A stretch of 32,157 nt of DNA from JALZAA01 sp046727755. Its GTDB lineage: Bacteria > Actinomycetota > Acidimicrobiia > IMCC26256 > JACDBD01. The stretch is taken from the NCBI GenBank assembly GCA_046727755.1, contig JBKPDG010000109.1, forward strand, positions 1-32,157. Direction: 5' to 3'. The notes beneath the pieces are model-generated. The model saw only the letters and a list, made by a program, of their open reading frames with translations. It was not told the DNA's origin and did not search any database. Made by a program: the position numbers and the translations under genes. Below are positions 6,646-13,030 of this stretch, one piece after another. Position 1 is the stretch's first letter, and every line of letters begins with the position of its first letter.

Positions 6646-7182
6646 CGGTTCTTGGTTCTGGTCTTCACATCGATTGTGGACACGAAGACGCCGGCGCTGG
6701 AGAGGTCGGCGAGTGCGACGAGCAACGAGCCCACCCTCGTCGGATTGGGTGGCAGCGACCACCGCGGCTCAGTTCCTAAGCCCTGCAATCGACGTCATCG
6801 ACCTCGGCGGCGAGTCCTTAGCGGATGTGATGTGACGCCGCTCTGGCCCGAGGGAGCGAAGCTGGGCCGTCTTGTGGCGCGCAACGTTCGGCGGCGGAAC
6901 CTACGACCTCTGGGGCGCGGTCACAGTTCGCGCTCTCGCTGCAGCCCGCAGTTCATCGAGGTGGCATTGCCGGACGGTCAGCCCTGGCACCCGCGCCGGA
7001 CGTCGAGCTAGCCGAACGGAGCAATCGGGCGACGCCCGCCGGAAGTTCGTCCACATCGTCACCGCGCACCGATTGCCCGTTCTGGTGCGGACCCGCGCGA
7101 ACGCACCGTGGGGTGTCGAAATGTTCTAGATACACACAGTTGATTCAGTGTCCTTGCGTGCATGCCCTCGCAGGGAACCCGG
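6646..7182. other. Intergenic region with a palindromic element, no convincing gene
   Basis: About 540 bp between convergent genes. Plus-strand ORFs at 6652-7011 and 6872-7129 have no ribosome sites and Arg/Ser-rich products. The right part holds a copy of the palindromic element family (7021-7090). Confidence 0.5.
7021..7090. repeat. Palindromic element, copy 2
   Basis: GCAATCGG (7021-7028) pairs perfectly with CCGATTGC (7069-7076). The right arm runs on into CCGTTCTGGTGCGG, sharing GATTGCCCGTTCTGG with copy 1 near 1654-1668. GGTGCG/CGCACC gives a second nested stem just to the right. Confidence 0.5.
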
Positions 7183-7623
7183 CTACTCGTCGGAGCTGCC
7201 GACGTCGATCGGCTCGCCACCGCCCCCGCTGATCTCGACCTTCCGCGGGCGCGCCTGTTGCGACACCGGGATCGTGATCGTGAGCACCCCGTTGTCGTAG
7301 TTCGCCTTCACGCCGGCGGTGTCAAGGTTCTCGCCCAGGTAGAGCTGGCGACTGAACCGGGCATGGGGTCGTTCACACAGCACGACCTCGGCCCCGTCGT
7401 GACGGGCCGGTCGTTCGCCCGTGATCGACAGCATGTTCCGCTCGACCGTGACGTCCAGCTTGTCCGGGTCCATCCCGGGCACGTCGACCTCGACCAGGAA
7501 CTCGTCTCCCTTGCGGTAAACGTCAACCGGCAGCCCGAGCGACCGGCTGCCGCCCTCACCGAACCCGGACCGCCCCAGGAGACGATCCATCGTCGAGAAC
7601 GGGTCGAATCCCGACACTGTCAT
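7183..7623 (-). CDS. Hsp20/alpha-crystallin small heat-shock protein
   Basis: The 146-residue protein is a small heat-shock chaperone that holds unfolding proteins without ATP. The alpha-crystallin domain covers about residues 27-130: LPVDVYRKGDEFLVEVDVPGMDPDKLDVTVE at the front, NMLSITGER in the middle, FSRQLYLGENLD, and the hallmark ANYDNGVLTITIPV near residues 108-121. A short tail includes KVEISGG. ATG 7623 is preferred because AAGGAGA lies 6 nt upstream; a longer start at 7722 would add unrelated Arg-rich sequence. It is monocistronic. The HspR-like operator seen before clpB is not found upstream of this gene. Confidence 0.92.
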   Translation of the reverse strand: MTVSGFDPFSTMDRLLGRSGFGEGGSRSLGLPVDVYRKGDEFLVEVDVPGMDPDKLDVTVERNMLSITGERPARHDGAEVVLCERPHARFSRQLYLGENLDTAGVKANYDNGVLTITIPVSQQARPRKVEISGGGGEPIDVGSSDE

Positions 7624-7657
7624 GGCGAGTCTCCTTCCTCTCGGTGATGCCACGCAC

Positions 7658-7686
7658 AATTGTCCCCACCTGCAATCGATCGTCAA
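7658..7686 (-). promoter_or_regulatory. Candidate sigma-70 promoter for hsp20
   Basis: On the minus strand TTGACG (7686-7681) is followed after 17 nt by ACAATT (7663-7658), about 35 nt ahead of the hsp20 start. The -35 is good and the -10 weak, so this is only a candidate. Confidence 0.3.
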
Positions 7687-7800
7687 CCCGGCGCCCGTCT
7701 CGCCGCTGCGGGTCCGGGGCACCGAAGGCCCGCTCTGGAGCGGCGCGGCTGCGGTACCCGAGGGTTGCTCTTCCTAGGGCGGCGGAAGACGAGGGCAGGA

Positions 7801-7860
7801 CCGCACAGAACGACAAGTCGCCGGTGCAAGCGAGGCACGCCATAACCGGCGATCTGTGTG
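7801..7860. repeat. Palindromic element, copy 3
   Basis: CCGCACAGAACGAC at the left and AACCGGCGATCTG at the right match copy 4 (10262-10320) in the same order and at the same spacing. CACAGA (7804-7809) and TCTGTG (7853-7858) form inverted ends. Confidence 0.6.
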
Positions 7861-7933
7861 TCAGACGACGAGCACATACGTGCCGATCGGTGTGCCCGTC
7901 GGCGCCTCTAGTTGCGATGTTCGCTGGTCGCCG

Positions 7934-8737
7934 TTACTGCGGCGCCATCGTCGCCATGAAGGCTTCGAGCGCAGCCTGGTCGGCGGTGACATACGGCGTC
8001 GACGACGGCAGCTTCGTCAGCGTCTGGACGTGCCGGTCGAGGTTTCCGTGAATCGGCGGGAGGTGCGTGCCCAGCACCTTGTCGGGCAGGTCCTGCAGGA
8101 AGCGCTTGAGGTTGTCCGCGAACCGGGCCTCCTCCACGAAGTGGGCCCAAGGGCTGTCGACACTCCCCCACAGCAGTTGCGCCGGCTCCAACTCGTCGTC
8201 AGGGATGGCCGCGACGTCCTCGGCCAGCGTGAACTCGGGTGTGGAGAACGGGGCGCCGAAGCAGTCCGCGCTGAAGAGGATGTTCTGCTTGGGGTCGAAG
8301 AAGGCGAGCGTTCCCGGGTTGTCGAACATCGGAGGCCGCACGGCACGCAGCGTGCGATCGCCGATGTCGCGGGTGCTCCCGTCGTGGACCAAGAAGGCCC
8401 GTTCGGGCGGGATCGGCTCCGACCCGACACTCATGAGGCCGAAGGTCACGAGGCTCGTCACGACGGTCGCGTTCGGTGCCTCGGTGAGCAGTCGACCGAG
8501 GGCGCCGACATGGTCGCGATCGGCGTGCGTCACGACGATCCACCGGATGTCGTTCGGGTCGATGAGCTCCCGCAGCGCGACGTCGAACTCCGGGACCTCG
8601 GGCGTGATCCCGGTGTCGATCACCGTGGGCTCCTCCCCGCGGATCAGATACGAGTTCACGGGCAGGTTGCCGACGGTGGGGATCGGGACGACCGACGTGA
8701 ACATCGTCGTCTCACCGTTTATCGGTAGGGCGCGCAT
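7934..8737 (-). CDS. Metallo-beta-lactamase-fold hydrolase
   Basis: The 267-residue protein has the MBL fold: LIRGEEPTVIDTG near residues 31-43, and the metal motif as VTHADRDHVG (H71, D73, D75, H76), an HxDxDH variant of HxHxDH. It also has FDPKQNILFSADCFGAP with the bridging Asp, and a late THLPPIHGN His. The usual third-His region reads MFDNPGTLAFFD and has no His, so the second metal site may be incomplete, somewhat as in oxygen-reductase-like MBL domains. Substrate unknown. ATG 8737 follows GAGGAGG at 5 nt spacing. It lies 70 bp after the maleylpyruvate-isomerase-type gene in the same direction, and the gap holds a 29-codon ORF. Confidence 0.85.
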   Translation of the reverse strand: MRALPINGETTMFTSVVPIPTVGNLPVNSYLIRGEEPTVIDTGITPEVPEFDVALRELIDPNDIRWIVVTHADRDHVGALGRLLTEAPNATVVTSLVTFGLMSVGSEPIPPERAFLVHDGSTRDIGDRTLRAVRPPMFDNPGTLAFFDPKQNILFSADCFGAPFSTPEFTLAEDVAAIPDDELEPAQLLWGSVDSPWAHFVEEARFADNLKRFLQDLPDKVLGTHLPPIHGNLDRHVQTLTKLPSSTPYVTADQAALEAFMATMAPQ

Positions 8738-8808
8738 CCTGGCCTCCTCACCTCGGGCACGATCATGGGCTCAATGCGGTCGGCGGTCTCGTTGACGCGT
8801 GTTTCCAT
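8719..8808 (-). pseudogene. 29-codon ORF, possible MBL N-terminal remnant
   Basis: ATG 8808 overlaps the stop of the upstream gene (TGATG), and the ORF ends with TAA inside the first codons of the MBL gene in another frame. It reads METRVNETADRIEPMIVPEV and then a basic tail. From memory, many MBL-fold hydrolases start with a METRVxEIADxIYR-like segment followed by VPEV, so this may be the N-terminus of a lost or replaced MBL gene, or a leader coupling the two genes. Confidence 0.35.
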
Positions 8809-9560
8809 CAGAACGGCACCGCCGTGGTCAACAGACCGGTGCCTTGTGCCCGGCCCGAGACGATCCGACAGAACTCGACGGCCTCGAGATGGATGTGCTC
8901 GGCGCCGTCGCCGGCGACATAGGTCGCACCGGCGGGCCCGGTGAGCGTCAGTGTGAACGGCTGCCCGTGCCGCCGGGCCCATTCCGCCGCGACGTCGGCC
9001 ACGATGCGTCCGTCGTGCTCGGCCGTGAGCGCGATGTCGCGTCCGGTGGCGCGGCTGATGTCGCCCCGGTGCATCCAGGTGTCGCGGGTGTAGATCACGT
9101 CCATGAGATAGGAGAGCGGCCACCGCTCCTTGTCGAACGGCGGGTCGACCTTCAAGCGCACCCGGCGCACCAGGCCCGGCATCCGCCGGCGCGCCCGCAC
9201 CGAGCGAGGAACGGCGCGCTCGAAGCGGGCGACGATCTCGTCCGGCGTCAAGTCGGCGCGGTCGCGCACCTGGAGCGCGTTCATGGCGTCGATCATTGGG
9301 CCTGATTTCGCCTTCCGGTACGCCCGCATCTGGTGCGCGATCTCACGGAGCGAGGAGTGGCTCTCGGCCTCGGCCAGGATGTGGGAGGCCATGGCCCGCA
9401 CGTCCCACGCTTCGCACTCGGTGGGCAGGCGCCACTCGTCGGGTATGAGCGAGCGCAACAGATCGAGGAGGCGGTCGTACTCGGCGGCGGCGAGGTCCAT
9501 CGCCTCATCTCGCGACAGCGGGGAGAGGTCTTGCACTCGGGTCGTGCTGGTGGTCGTCAT
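8808..9560 (-). CDS. Maleylpyruvate isomerase-family / DinB-fold protein
   Basis: The 250-residue protein has the mycothiol-dependent maleylpyruvate isomerase N-terminal pattern: AAAEYDRLLDLLRSLIPDEW, then PTECEAWDVRAMASHILAEAESH around residues 46-70. Here a helix bundle carries the usual early and middle His positions. A later helix WPLSYLMDVIYTRDTWMHRGD supplies another His, and the C-terminal third (TLTLTGPAGATYVAG) is an SCP2-like beta domain. Members include mycothiol-dependent enzymes and many of unknown substrate. The start ATG at 9560 overlaps the stop of the TetR gene by four bases (ATGA), so regulator and enzyme are translationally coupled. Confidence 0.85.
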   Translation of the reverse strand: MTTTSTTRVQDLSPLSRDEAMDLAAAEYDRLLDLLRSLIPDEWRLPTECEAWDVRAMASHILAEAESHSSLREIAHQMRAYRKAKSGPMIDAMNALQVRDRADLTPDEIVARFERAVPRSVRARRRMPGLVRRVRLKVDPPFDKERWPLSYLMDVIYTRDTWMHRGDISRATGRDIALTAEHDGRIVADVAAEWARRHGQPFTLTLTGPAGATYVAGDGAEHIHLEAVEFCRIVSGRAQGTGLLTTAVPF

Positions 9561-10162
9561 CGCTTCCTGTCTTTCTTCCGGGCGTCGATGTGGGCGAAGA
9601 ACATGTCGATGGCGTCGTCGAGGAGGCGGTACCAGCGGTCCCCGCCCGGGTCGTTGGAGATCTGCTGGTCGATCAGCCCGGTGACGAGGCCGGTGAGCAG
9701 GTCGAGATCGCGGGGGTCTGTTCCCCCCGCCTCGACGAGCGCCTGTCGGTTGATCTCGAGGCCTTCGACCGACGAGGCATACGACTCCGGCGACGGCTCG
9801 AAGCCGGGGATCGTGCGTTGGAACAGCAGCTGGTACCGGGCTGGGTCCTCGAGACAGAAGTCGACAAACTGCCGGCAACTGGCGCGGAAGTCGGCCCGGG
9901 CGTCGCCGGTGCGAGGCGCGCCCCGGCGGAGCTCGAGGTACTCCCGGCATCCCTGGCCAAATAGGGCGTCGTAGATGGCGTGCTTGCCGTCGAAGTACGA
10001 GTACAGCGACTGGGCCCGCATCCCCACCTGTTGGCCCAGGTCGCGCAGCGACAGGCCCGCCACCCCGTGCTCGCGGATCAGCTTCTGGGCCGCCTCCAAG
10101 ATCTCCGCACAGGTAGCCTCACGGCGTTCGGCTCGCCTGTCTCGCATCGGTACAGCTGACAT
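9557..10162 (-). CDS. TetR-family transcriptional regulator
   Basis: The 201-residue protein has the TetR N-terminal helix-turn-helix: AEILEAAQKLIREHGVAGLS, then LRDLGQQVGMRAQSLYSYFDGK, about residues 19-60, followed by an alpha-helical ligand/dimer domain with HAIYDALFGQGCREYLEL. The start is set at ATG 10162 (MSAVPMRDRRAER); an alternative is ATG 10147. A longer in-frame ORF back to 10381 crosses the palindromic repeat and is not credible. It is the first gene of a run with the maleylpyruvate-isomerase-type gene (4-nt overlap) and the MBL gene, which it probably controls. No operator was identified. Confidence 0.9.
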   Translation of the reverse strand: MSAVPMRDRRAERREATCAEILEAAQKLIREHGVAGLSLRDLGQQVGMRAQSLYSYFDGKHAIYDALFGQGCREYLELRRGAPRTGDARADFRASCRQFVDFCLEDPARYQLLFQRTIPGFEPSPESYASSVEGLEINRQALVEAGGTDPRDLDLLTGLVTGLIDQQISNDPGGDRWYRLLDDAIDMFFAHIDARKKDRKR

Positions 10163-10261
10163 GCGTAGGAGTATCGAACAGCGCTCGACACCTGTCAAGG
10201 GCCCACCTGGGGCGGGTTCCGAGGTGATCCAGGCTCGAATCGCGCGATAGGAGCTTGAGAT

Positions 10262-10320
10262 CCGCACAGAACGACGGGTCAACCGCCAGTCGACTTGAGC
10301 ACCGAACCGGCGATCTGCAC
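10262..10320. repeat. Palindromic element, copy 4
   Basis: CCGCACAGAACGAC at the left end and AACCGGCGATCTG at the right match copy 3 at 7801-7860. The ends are imperfect inverted repeats of each other (CAGAACGACGG versus CAGATCGCCGG on the other strand). Confidence 0.6.
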
Positions 10321-10440
10321 TCATATTCCGTGCCGCCTCGAGGCCGACGCTCCTACCGGCTGCCTGGTGGGGCACCTGCATCGCGGCTGCTCCAGCAAAT
10401 CGACGACGATGCGCCTAATCCCTTTCGCCGCGGTGCCGGA

Positions 10441-10459
10441 TGTTTGCAATCTGTTTGCA
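10441..10459. repeat. Direct repeat TGTTTGCA x2
   Basis: TGTTTGCA occurs at 10441-10448 and 10452-10459 with a 3-nt spacer, about 60 bp beyond the 3' end of tRNA-Lys. Short direct repeats beside a tRNA 3' end can be arm sites for integrases, but this is only suggestive. Confidence 0.35.
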
Positions 10460-10518
10460 GATGGGCCTCCAGGAGCTATCGCAACCCGAACGCCTCGGCG
10501 AAGTCCCTGGTCAGCGGG

Positions 10519-10591
10519 TGGGCCGCCGGGGAATCGAACCCCGGACCATCGGATTAAAAGTCCGTTGCTCTGCCAACTGAGCTAGCGGCCC
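10519..10591 (-). tRNA. tRNA-Lys (UUU)
   Basis: A 73-nt cloverleaf on the minus strand. Acceptor GGGCCGC/GCGGCCC, D-arm AGCTCAGTTGGCAGAGC, anticodon loop CTTTTAA (anticodon TTT), and T-arm CCGGGGTTCGATTCCCCGG. Discriminator A is followed by CC, so a full CCA is not encoded. Confidence 0.97.
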
Positions 10592-10625
10592 GAGTGCGAT
10601 CGTATGACGCCGACGCGCGGCGTCG

Positions 10626-11087
10626 TTAGGTGGTCGCGGTCGTCGTGTCCGTCGAGAACGTGATGCCGCACTTGTCCTCGAGGTACGTGAAGATCCTCTC
10701 AACGTCTTTGCCGGCTCTCTCCACATCTCTCGCGAACCGCCGGAGCGATCTCTCGCTCGTGACGTCGATGTTGAGCTCGCCTTCCGCGACCCGGTTGTAG
10801 AACGTTCGCAGGCGTTTGAACGCGTTCTTCAGCGCCTTCGGGGTCTCCTTCTGGAGCTGCTTGATCAGATCGACGTACGTCCGGTACCTGGCCCTGACGT
10901 CCGAGACGCTCACGGTCTCGAGGTCGATGTCGTCGAGGCTCTGGATCTCGCTCTGCAGCTGCTGCGCGGTTGCACAGAACTCGGACTGCCCCGACGTTCC
11001 GGTCGAGCGGGCGGCGGCGACCTGGTACGTCGCGAGCGTCATCGCCGCCACGAGTGCACTTGCGACCGCGATCCGATGGCGCTGCAT
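10626..11087 (-). CDS. Secreted coiled-coil protein with two Cys
   Basis: The 153-residue protein has a Sec signal peptide (MQRHRIAVASALVAAMTLAT, cleavage likely after VAA near residue 25), followed by a mature helical domain rich in Gln, Glu, Arg and Lys. The helix includes CATAQQLQSEIQSLDDIDLE, VDLIKQLQKETPKALKNAFK and a second long helix to YLEDKCGITF. One Cys near each end could form a disulfide. The tail is Thr-rich. The start at 11087 is preferred over 11114 because AGGGAG lies just upstream and the signal peptide then begins with a short basic head. No family is recognised. It sits between tRNA-Lys and the tRNA-Glu/Asp/Phe cluster. Confidence 0.7.
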   Translation of the reverse strand: MQRHRIAVASALVAAMTLATYQVAAARSTGTSGQSEFCATAQQLQSEIQSLDDIDLETVSVSDVRARYRTYVDLIKQLQKETPKALKNAFKRLRTFYNRVAEGELNIDVTSERSLRRFARDVERAGKDVERIFTYLEDKCGITFSTDTTTATT

Positions 11088-11183
11088 CTCTCTCCCTGCC
11101 TGTCGAGACTTCACGCACCATACTCACCGGACGGCTCCGGGAAGCGCCGCTGCTACGATGCGTTGCTCCCGGTGGAGCTTCGA

Positions 11184-11256
11184 GCCCCCATCGTCTAGCG
11201 GTCTAGGACGCCGCCCTTTCAAGGCGGTAGCGGGGATTCGAATTCCCCTGGGGGCA
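11184..11256 (+). tRNA. tRNA-Glu (UUC)
   Basis: 73-nt cloverleaf: acceptor GCCCCCA/TGGGGGC, anticodon stem CCGCC/GGCGG with loop CTTTCAA (anticodon TTC), T-arm with loop ATTCGAA-type. Discriminator A; CCA is not encoded. Confidence 0.97.
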
Positions 11257-11292
11257 CCGGCGCTGGCGGTGTGAACGTCGGGCGCCGAACAA

Positions 11293-11367
11293 GGTCCTGT
11301 GGTGCAGTCTGGTTAGCACGCCGCCCTGTCAAGGCGGAGCTCGCGGGTTCAAATCCCGTCAGGACCG
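11293..11367 (+). tRNA. tRNA-Asp (GUC)
   Basis: 75-nt cloverleaf: acceptor GGTCCTG/CAGGACC, D-arm GTGC...GCAC, anticodon stem CCGCC/GGCGG with loop CTGTCAA (anticodon GTC), T-loop TTCAAAT. Discriminator G, as expected for tRNA-Asp; CCA is not encoded. Confidence 0.97.
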
Positions 11368-11396
11368 CCGGCGAGTCGCAGGGGCGGCCCGCTCAC

Positions 11397-11469
11397 GGCC
11401 GGGTAGCTCAGTTGGCAGAGCACACGCCTGAAAAGCGTGGGGTCGACGGATCGACGCCGTCCCCGGCCA
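11397..11469 (+). tRNA. tRNA-Phe (GAA)
   Basis: 73-nt cloverleaf: acceptor GGCCGGG/CCCGGCC, D-arm GCTC...GAGC, anticodon stem CACGC/GCGTG with loop CTGAAAA (anticodon GAA), T-stem GACGG/CCGTC. The T-loop reads ATCGACG, so position 54 is A instead of the near-universal T. Discriminator A. Confidence 0.95.
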
Positions 11470-11502
11470 CAGCCAGCGCGCCGGAAACAGGCGCCAAAGA
11501 AA

Positions 11503-11530
11503 ACGACCCGGGCCCGTAGGCCCGGGTCGT
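11503..11530 (-). terminator. Strong hairpin terminator for bldC
   Basis: A perfect 12-bp stem ACGACCCGGGCC/GGCCCGGGTCGT encloses a 4-nt loop. On the minus strand it is followed by TTTTCTTT, the expected tail of an intrinsic terminator, just past the bldC stop. On the plus strand, after the tRNAs, the tail (TGTGATC) is poor but the stem may still help. Confidence 0.85.
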
Positions 11531-11549
11531 TGTGATCAGTAGCGGAAAC

Positions 11550-11756
11550 TCAGAGCTCCGAGCCTTCCTCGACTTGCTCCAAGAACCGACGGATCTCCGA
11601 CGCCCGGAAGCGCCGGTGCCCGCCGAGGGTCCGGATGGCCGAGATCTTCCCGGCCCGGGCCCAGCGGGTGACCGTCTTGGGATTGACCCTGAACATTGCG
11701 GCCACCTCTGACGGGGTGAGAAGGGCCTCATGCTCGGAACTCGCATCCATCGCCAT
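11550..11756 (-). CDS. bldC: BldC-type MerR-like DNA-binding protein
   Basis: The 68-residue protein is almost entirely one winged helix-turn-helix of the MerR/excisionase type: LLTPSEVAAMFRVNPKTVTR (residues 12-31), then WARAGKISAIRTLGGHRRFR and EIRRFLEQ. It matches BldC in size and sequence. BldC is a developmental regulator in Streptomyces that binds DNA cooperatively as head-to-tail arrays and lacks a MerR effector domain. In a non-sporulating relative its target genes are unknown. ATG 11756 follows GAGGAG at 6 nt. A strong terminator follows. It is 221 bp downstream of purM on the same strand, so it likely has its own promoter. Confidence 0.93.
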   Translation of the reverse strand: MAMDASSEHEALLTPSEVAAMFRVNPKTVTRWARAGKISAIRTLGGHRRFRASEIRRFLEQVEEGSEL

Positions 11757-11977
11757 TGCTGGCTCCTCACTGTCGCTCGCGTTCCCTGCCCGTGTGCGGT
11801 CCGGAGCCTCGGCGTCCTGGAGGCCCCACTTTGTGCGACCTACCCGATTTGTCCGTGTCCGAATCGTGCCATGAGGGTAGCCTGCGAAGTATCCGGAGGG
11901 GATAGCCCATCGGGACCAAATGTCCAGCGCGATGGGACTAGTTATTCGTCCCGATCTGTGCCCCCTCGTCCGGGGAG

Positions 11978-13030
11978 TCACTCCAGGAGCGCTTTGCCTC
12001 TCCCGTCCCTGATCTCGCCGACGAGCCACCCCTCATGGCCGGCGGTCCGAACCGCGTCGAGGGCCGGGTGCACGGCGTCGCCGGGCACGACCGCCAGCAT
12101 CCCGAGCCCGAGGTTGAAGACCTCTTCCATCTCGGCGTCGGCGACGGAGCCCGCCGCCTGGACCTCGGCGAAGATCCTGGGCCGCTCCCACGAATCCCGG
12201 CGCACGACCGCGTCGCAGTCGTCGGGCAGGACGCGGGCGAGGTTGCCGGGGATACCTCCGCCGGTGACGTGCGCGTACGCGTGGATGTCGACGTGGTGCC
12301 GCAGCTCCAGCATCGAGGGCGCGTACACGACGCTCGGTTTGAGGAGCTCGTCGGCGAGCGCCTGGCGCGCGCCTTTCCACGCCGGGCCGTCGAGGTCGCG
12401 CCCGTCGACGTCGAGGAGCGCGCGCCGGGCGAGCGAGTACCCGTTGCAGCGCAACCCGCCGCTGGCGAACCCGACGATGGCGTCGCCCGGACGCACGTTC
12501 GCAGGGAGGACCCGCGACCGCTCCACCACGCCGACGGCGAACCCGACGAGGTCGAACTCGCCGGGCTCCATGACCCCACCGTGCTCGGACATCTCGCCGC
12601 CCAGCAGCGCGCACCCGGCCCGACGGCACCCTTCGGCGACGCCGGCGACGATCTCGTCGACCATCTCCGGGACGAGCTTGCCGACCGAGATGTAGTCGAG
12701 GAAGAAGAGCGGCTCGGCGCCGTTGGCGGCGACGTCGTCGACGGACATCGCGACGCAGTCGACACCGATCGTGCGGTACCGGCCCGTGAGCTGGGCGACG
12801 ACGGCCTTGGTGCCCACTCCGTCGGTGGACGCGACGAGCACCGGATCGCGGAACCGCTCGCTCGGGAACGCGAACAGCCCACCGAATCCGCCGACGTCGC
12901 CAATCACCTCGGGACGAAACGTCGACCGGACGTGCTCCTTGATGAGCTCGACGGCCTTCTCGCCGGCGGCGGTATCGACACCGGCGTCGGTGTAGGTGAG
13001 CGGATTGGGCTCCCGGTCGCGCCGGGTCAC
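11978..13030 (-). CDS. purM: Phosphoribosylformylglycinamidine cyclo-ligase (AIR synthetase)
   Basis: The 350-residue enzyme closes FGAM to aminoimidazole ribotide with ATP, step 5 of purine synthesis. Family motifs are visible: TYTDAGVDTAAGEKAVELIK at the N-terminus, GFGGLFAF, LVASTDGVGTK (nucleotide/Mg region), GCALLGGEMSEHGG, and HVTGGGIPGNLARVLP, then NLGLGMLAVV near the end. Length is typical. The start is GTG at 13030, overlapping the purF stop by four bases (GTGA), so purF and purM are coupled. A longer reading frame upstream is antisense to purF and is not used. Confidence 0.96.
   Translation of the reverse strand: MTRRDREPNPLTYTDAGVDTAAGEKAVELIKEHVRSTFRPEVIGDVGGFGGLFAFPSERFRDPVLVASTDGVGTKAVVAQLTGRYRTIGVDCVAMSVDDVAANGAEPLFFLDYISVGKLVPEMVDEIVAGVAEGCRRAGCALLGGEMSEHGGVMEPGEFDLVGFAVGVVERSRVLPANVRPGDAIVGFASGGLRCNGYSLARRALLDVDGRDLDGPAWKGARQALADELLKPSVVYAPSMLELRHHVDIHAYAHVTGGGIPGNLARVLPDDCDAVVRRDSWERPRIFAEVQAAGSVADAEMEEVFNLGLGMLAVVPGDAVHPALDAVRTAGHEGWLVGEIRDGRGKALLE

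Larger units (their letters stand above)
7624..7933. other. Intergenic region between hsp20 and the MBL gene
   Basis: About 310 bp with no supported gene. It holds the candidate hsp20 promoter and palindromic element copy 3 (7801-7860), which lies just downstream of the MBL-fold gene. Confidence 0.5.
10163..10518. other. Intergenic region with repeat and possible integration remnant
   Basis: About 355 bp between the TetR gene and tRNA-Lys. It holds palindromic element copy 4 (10262-10320) and a TGTTTGCA direct repeat (10441-10459). A short open stretch, reading HPLTRDFAEAFGLR and then stop on the minus strand, directly follows the 3' end of the tRNA. No intact gene. Confidence 0.5.

Noticed and set aside
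7861..7920. Open minus-strand tail reading APTGTPIGTYVLVV then stop
   Set aside because: It looks like the end of an Ig-like beta domain, but is only ~15 residues long, overlaps the MBL gene end in another frame and has no upstream body; too short to call a remnant.
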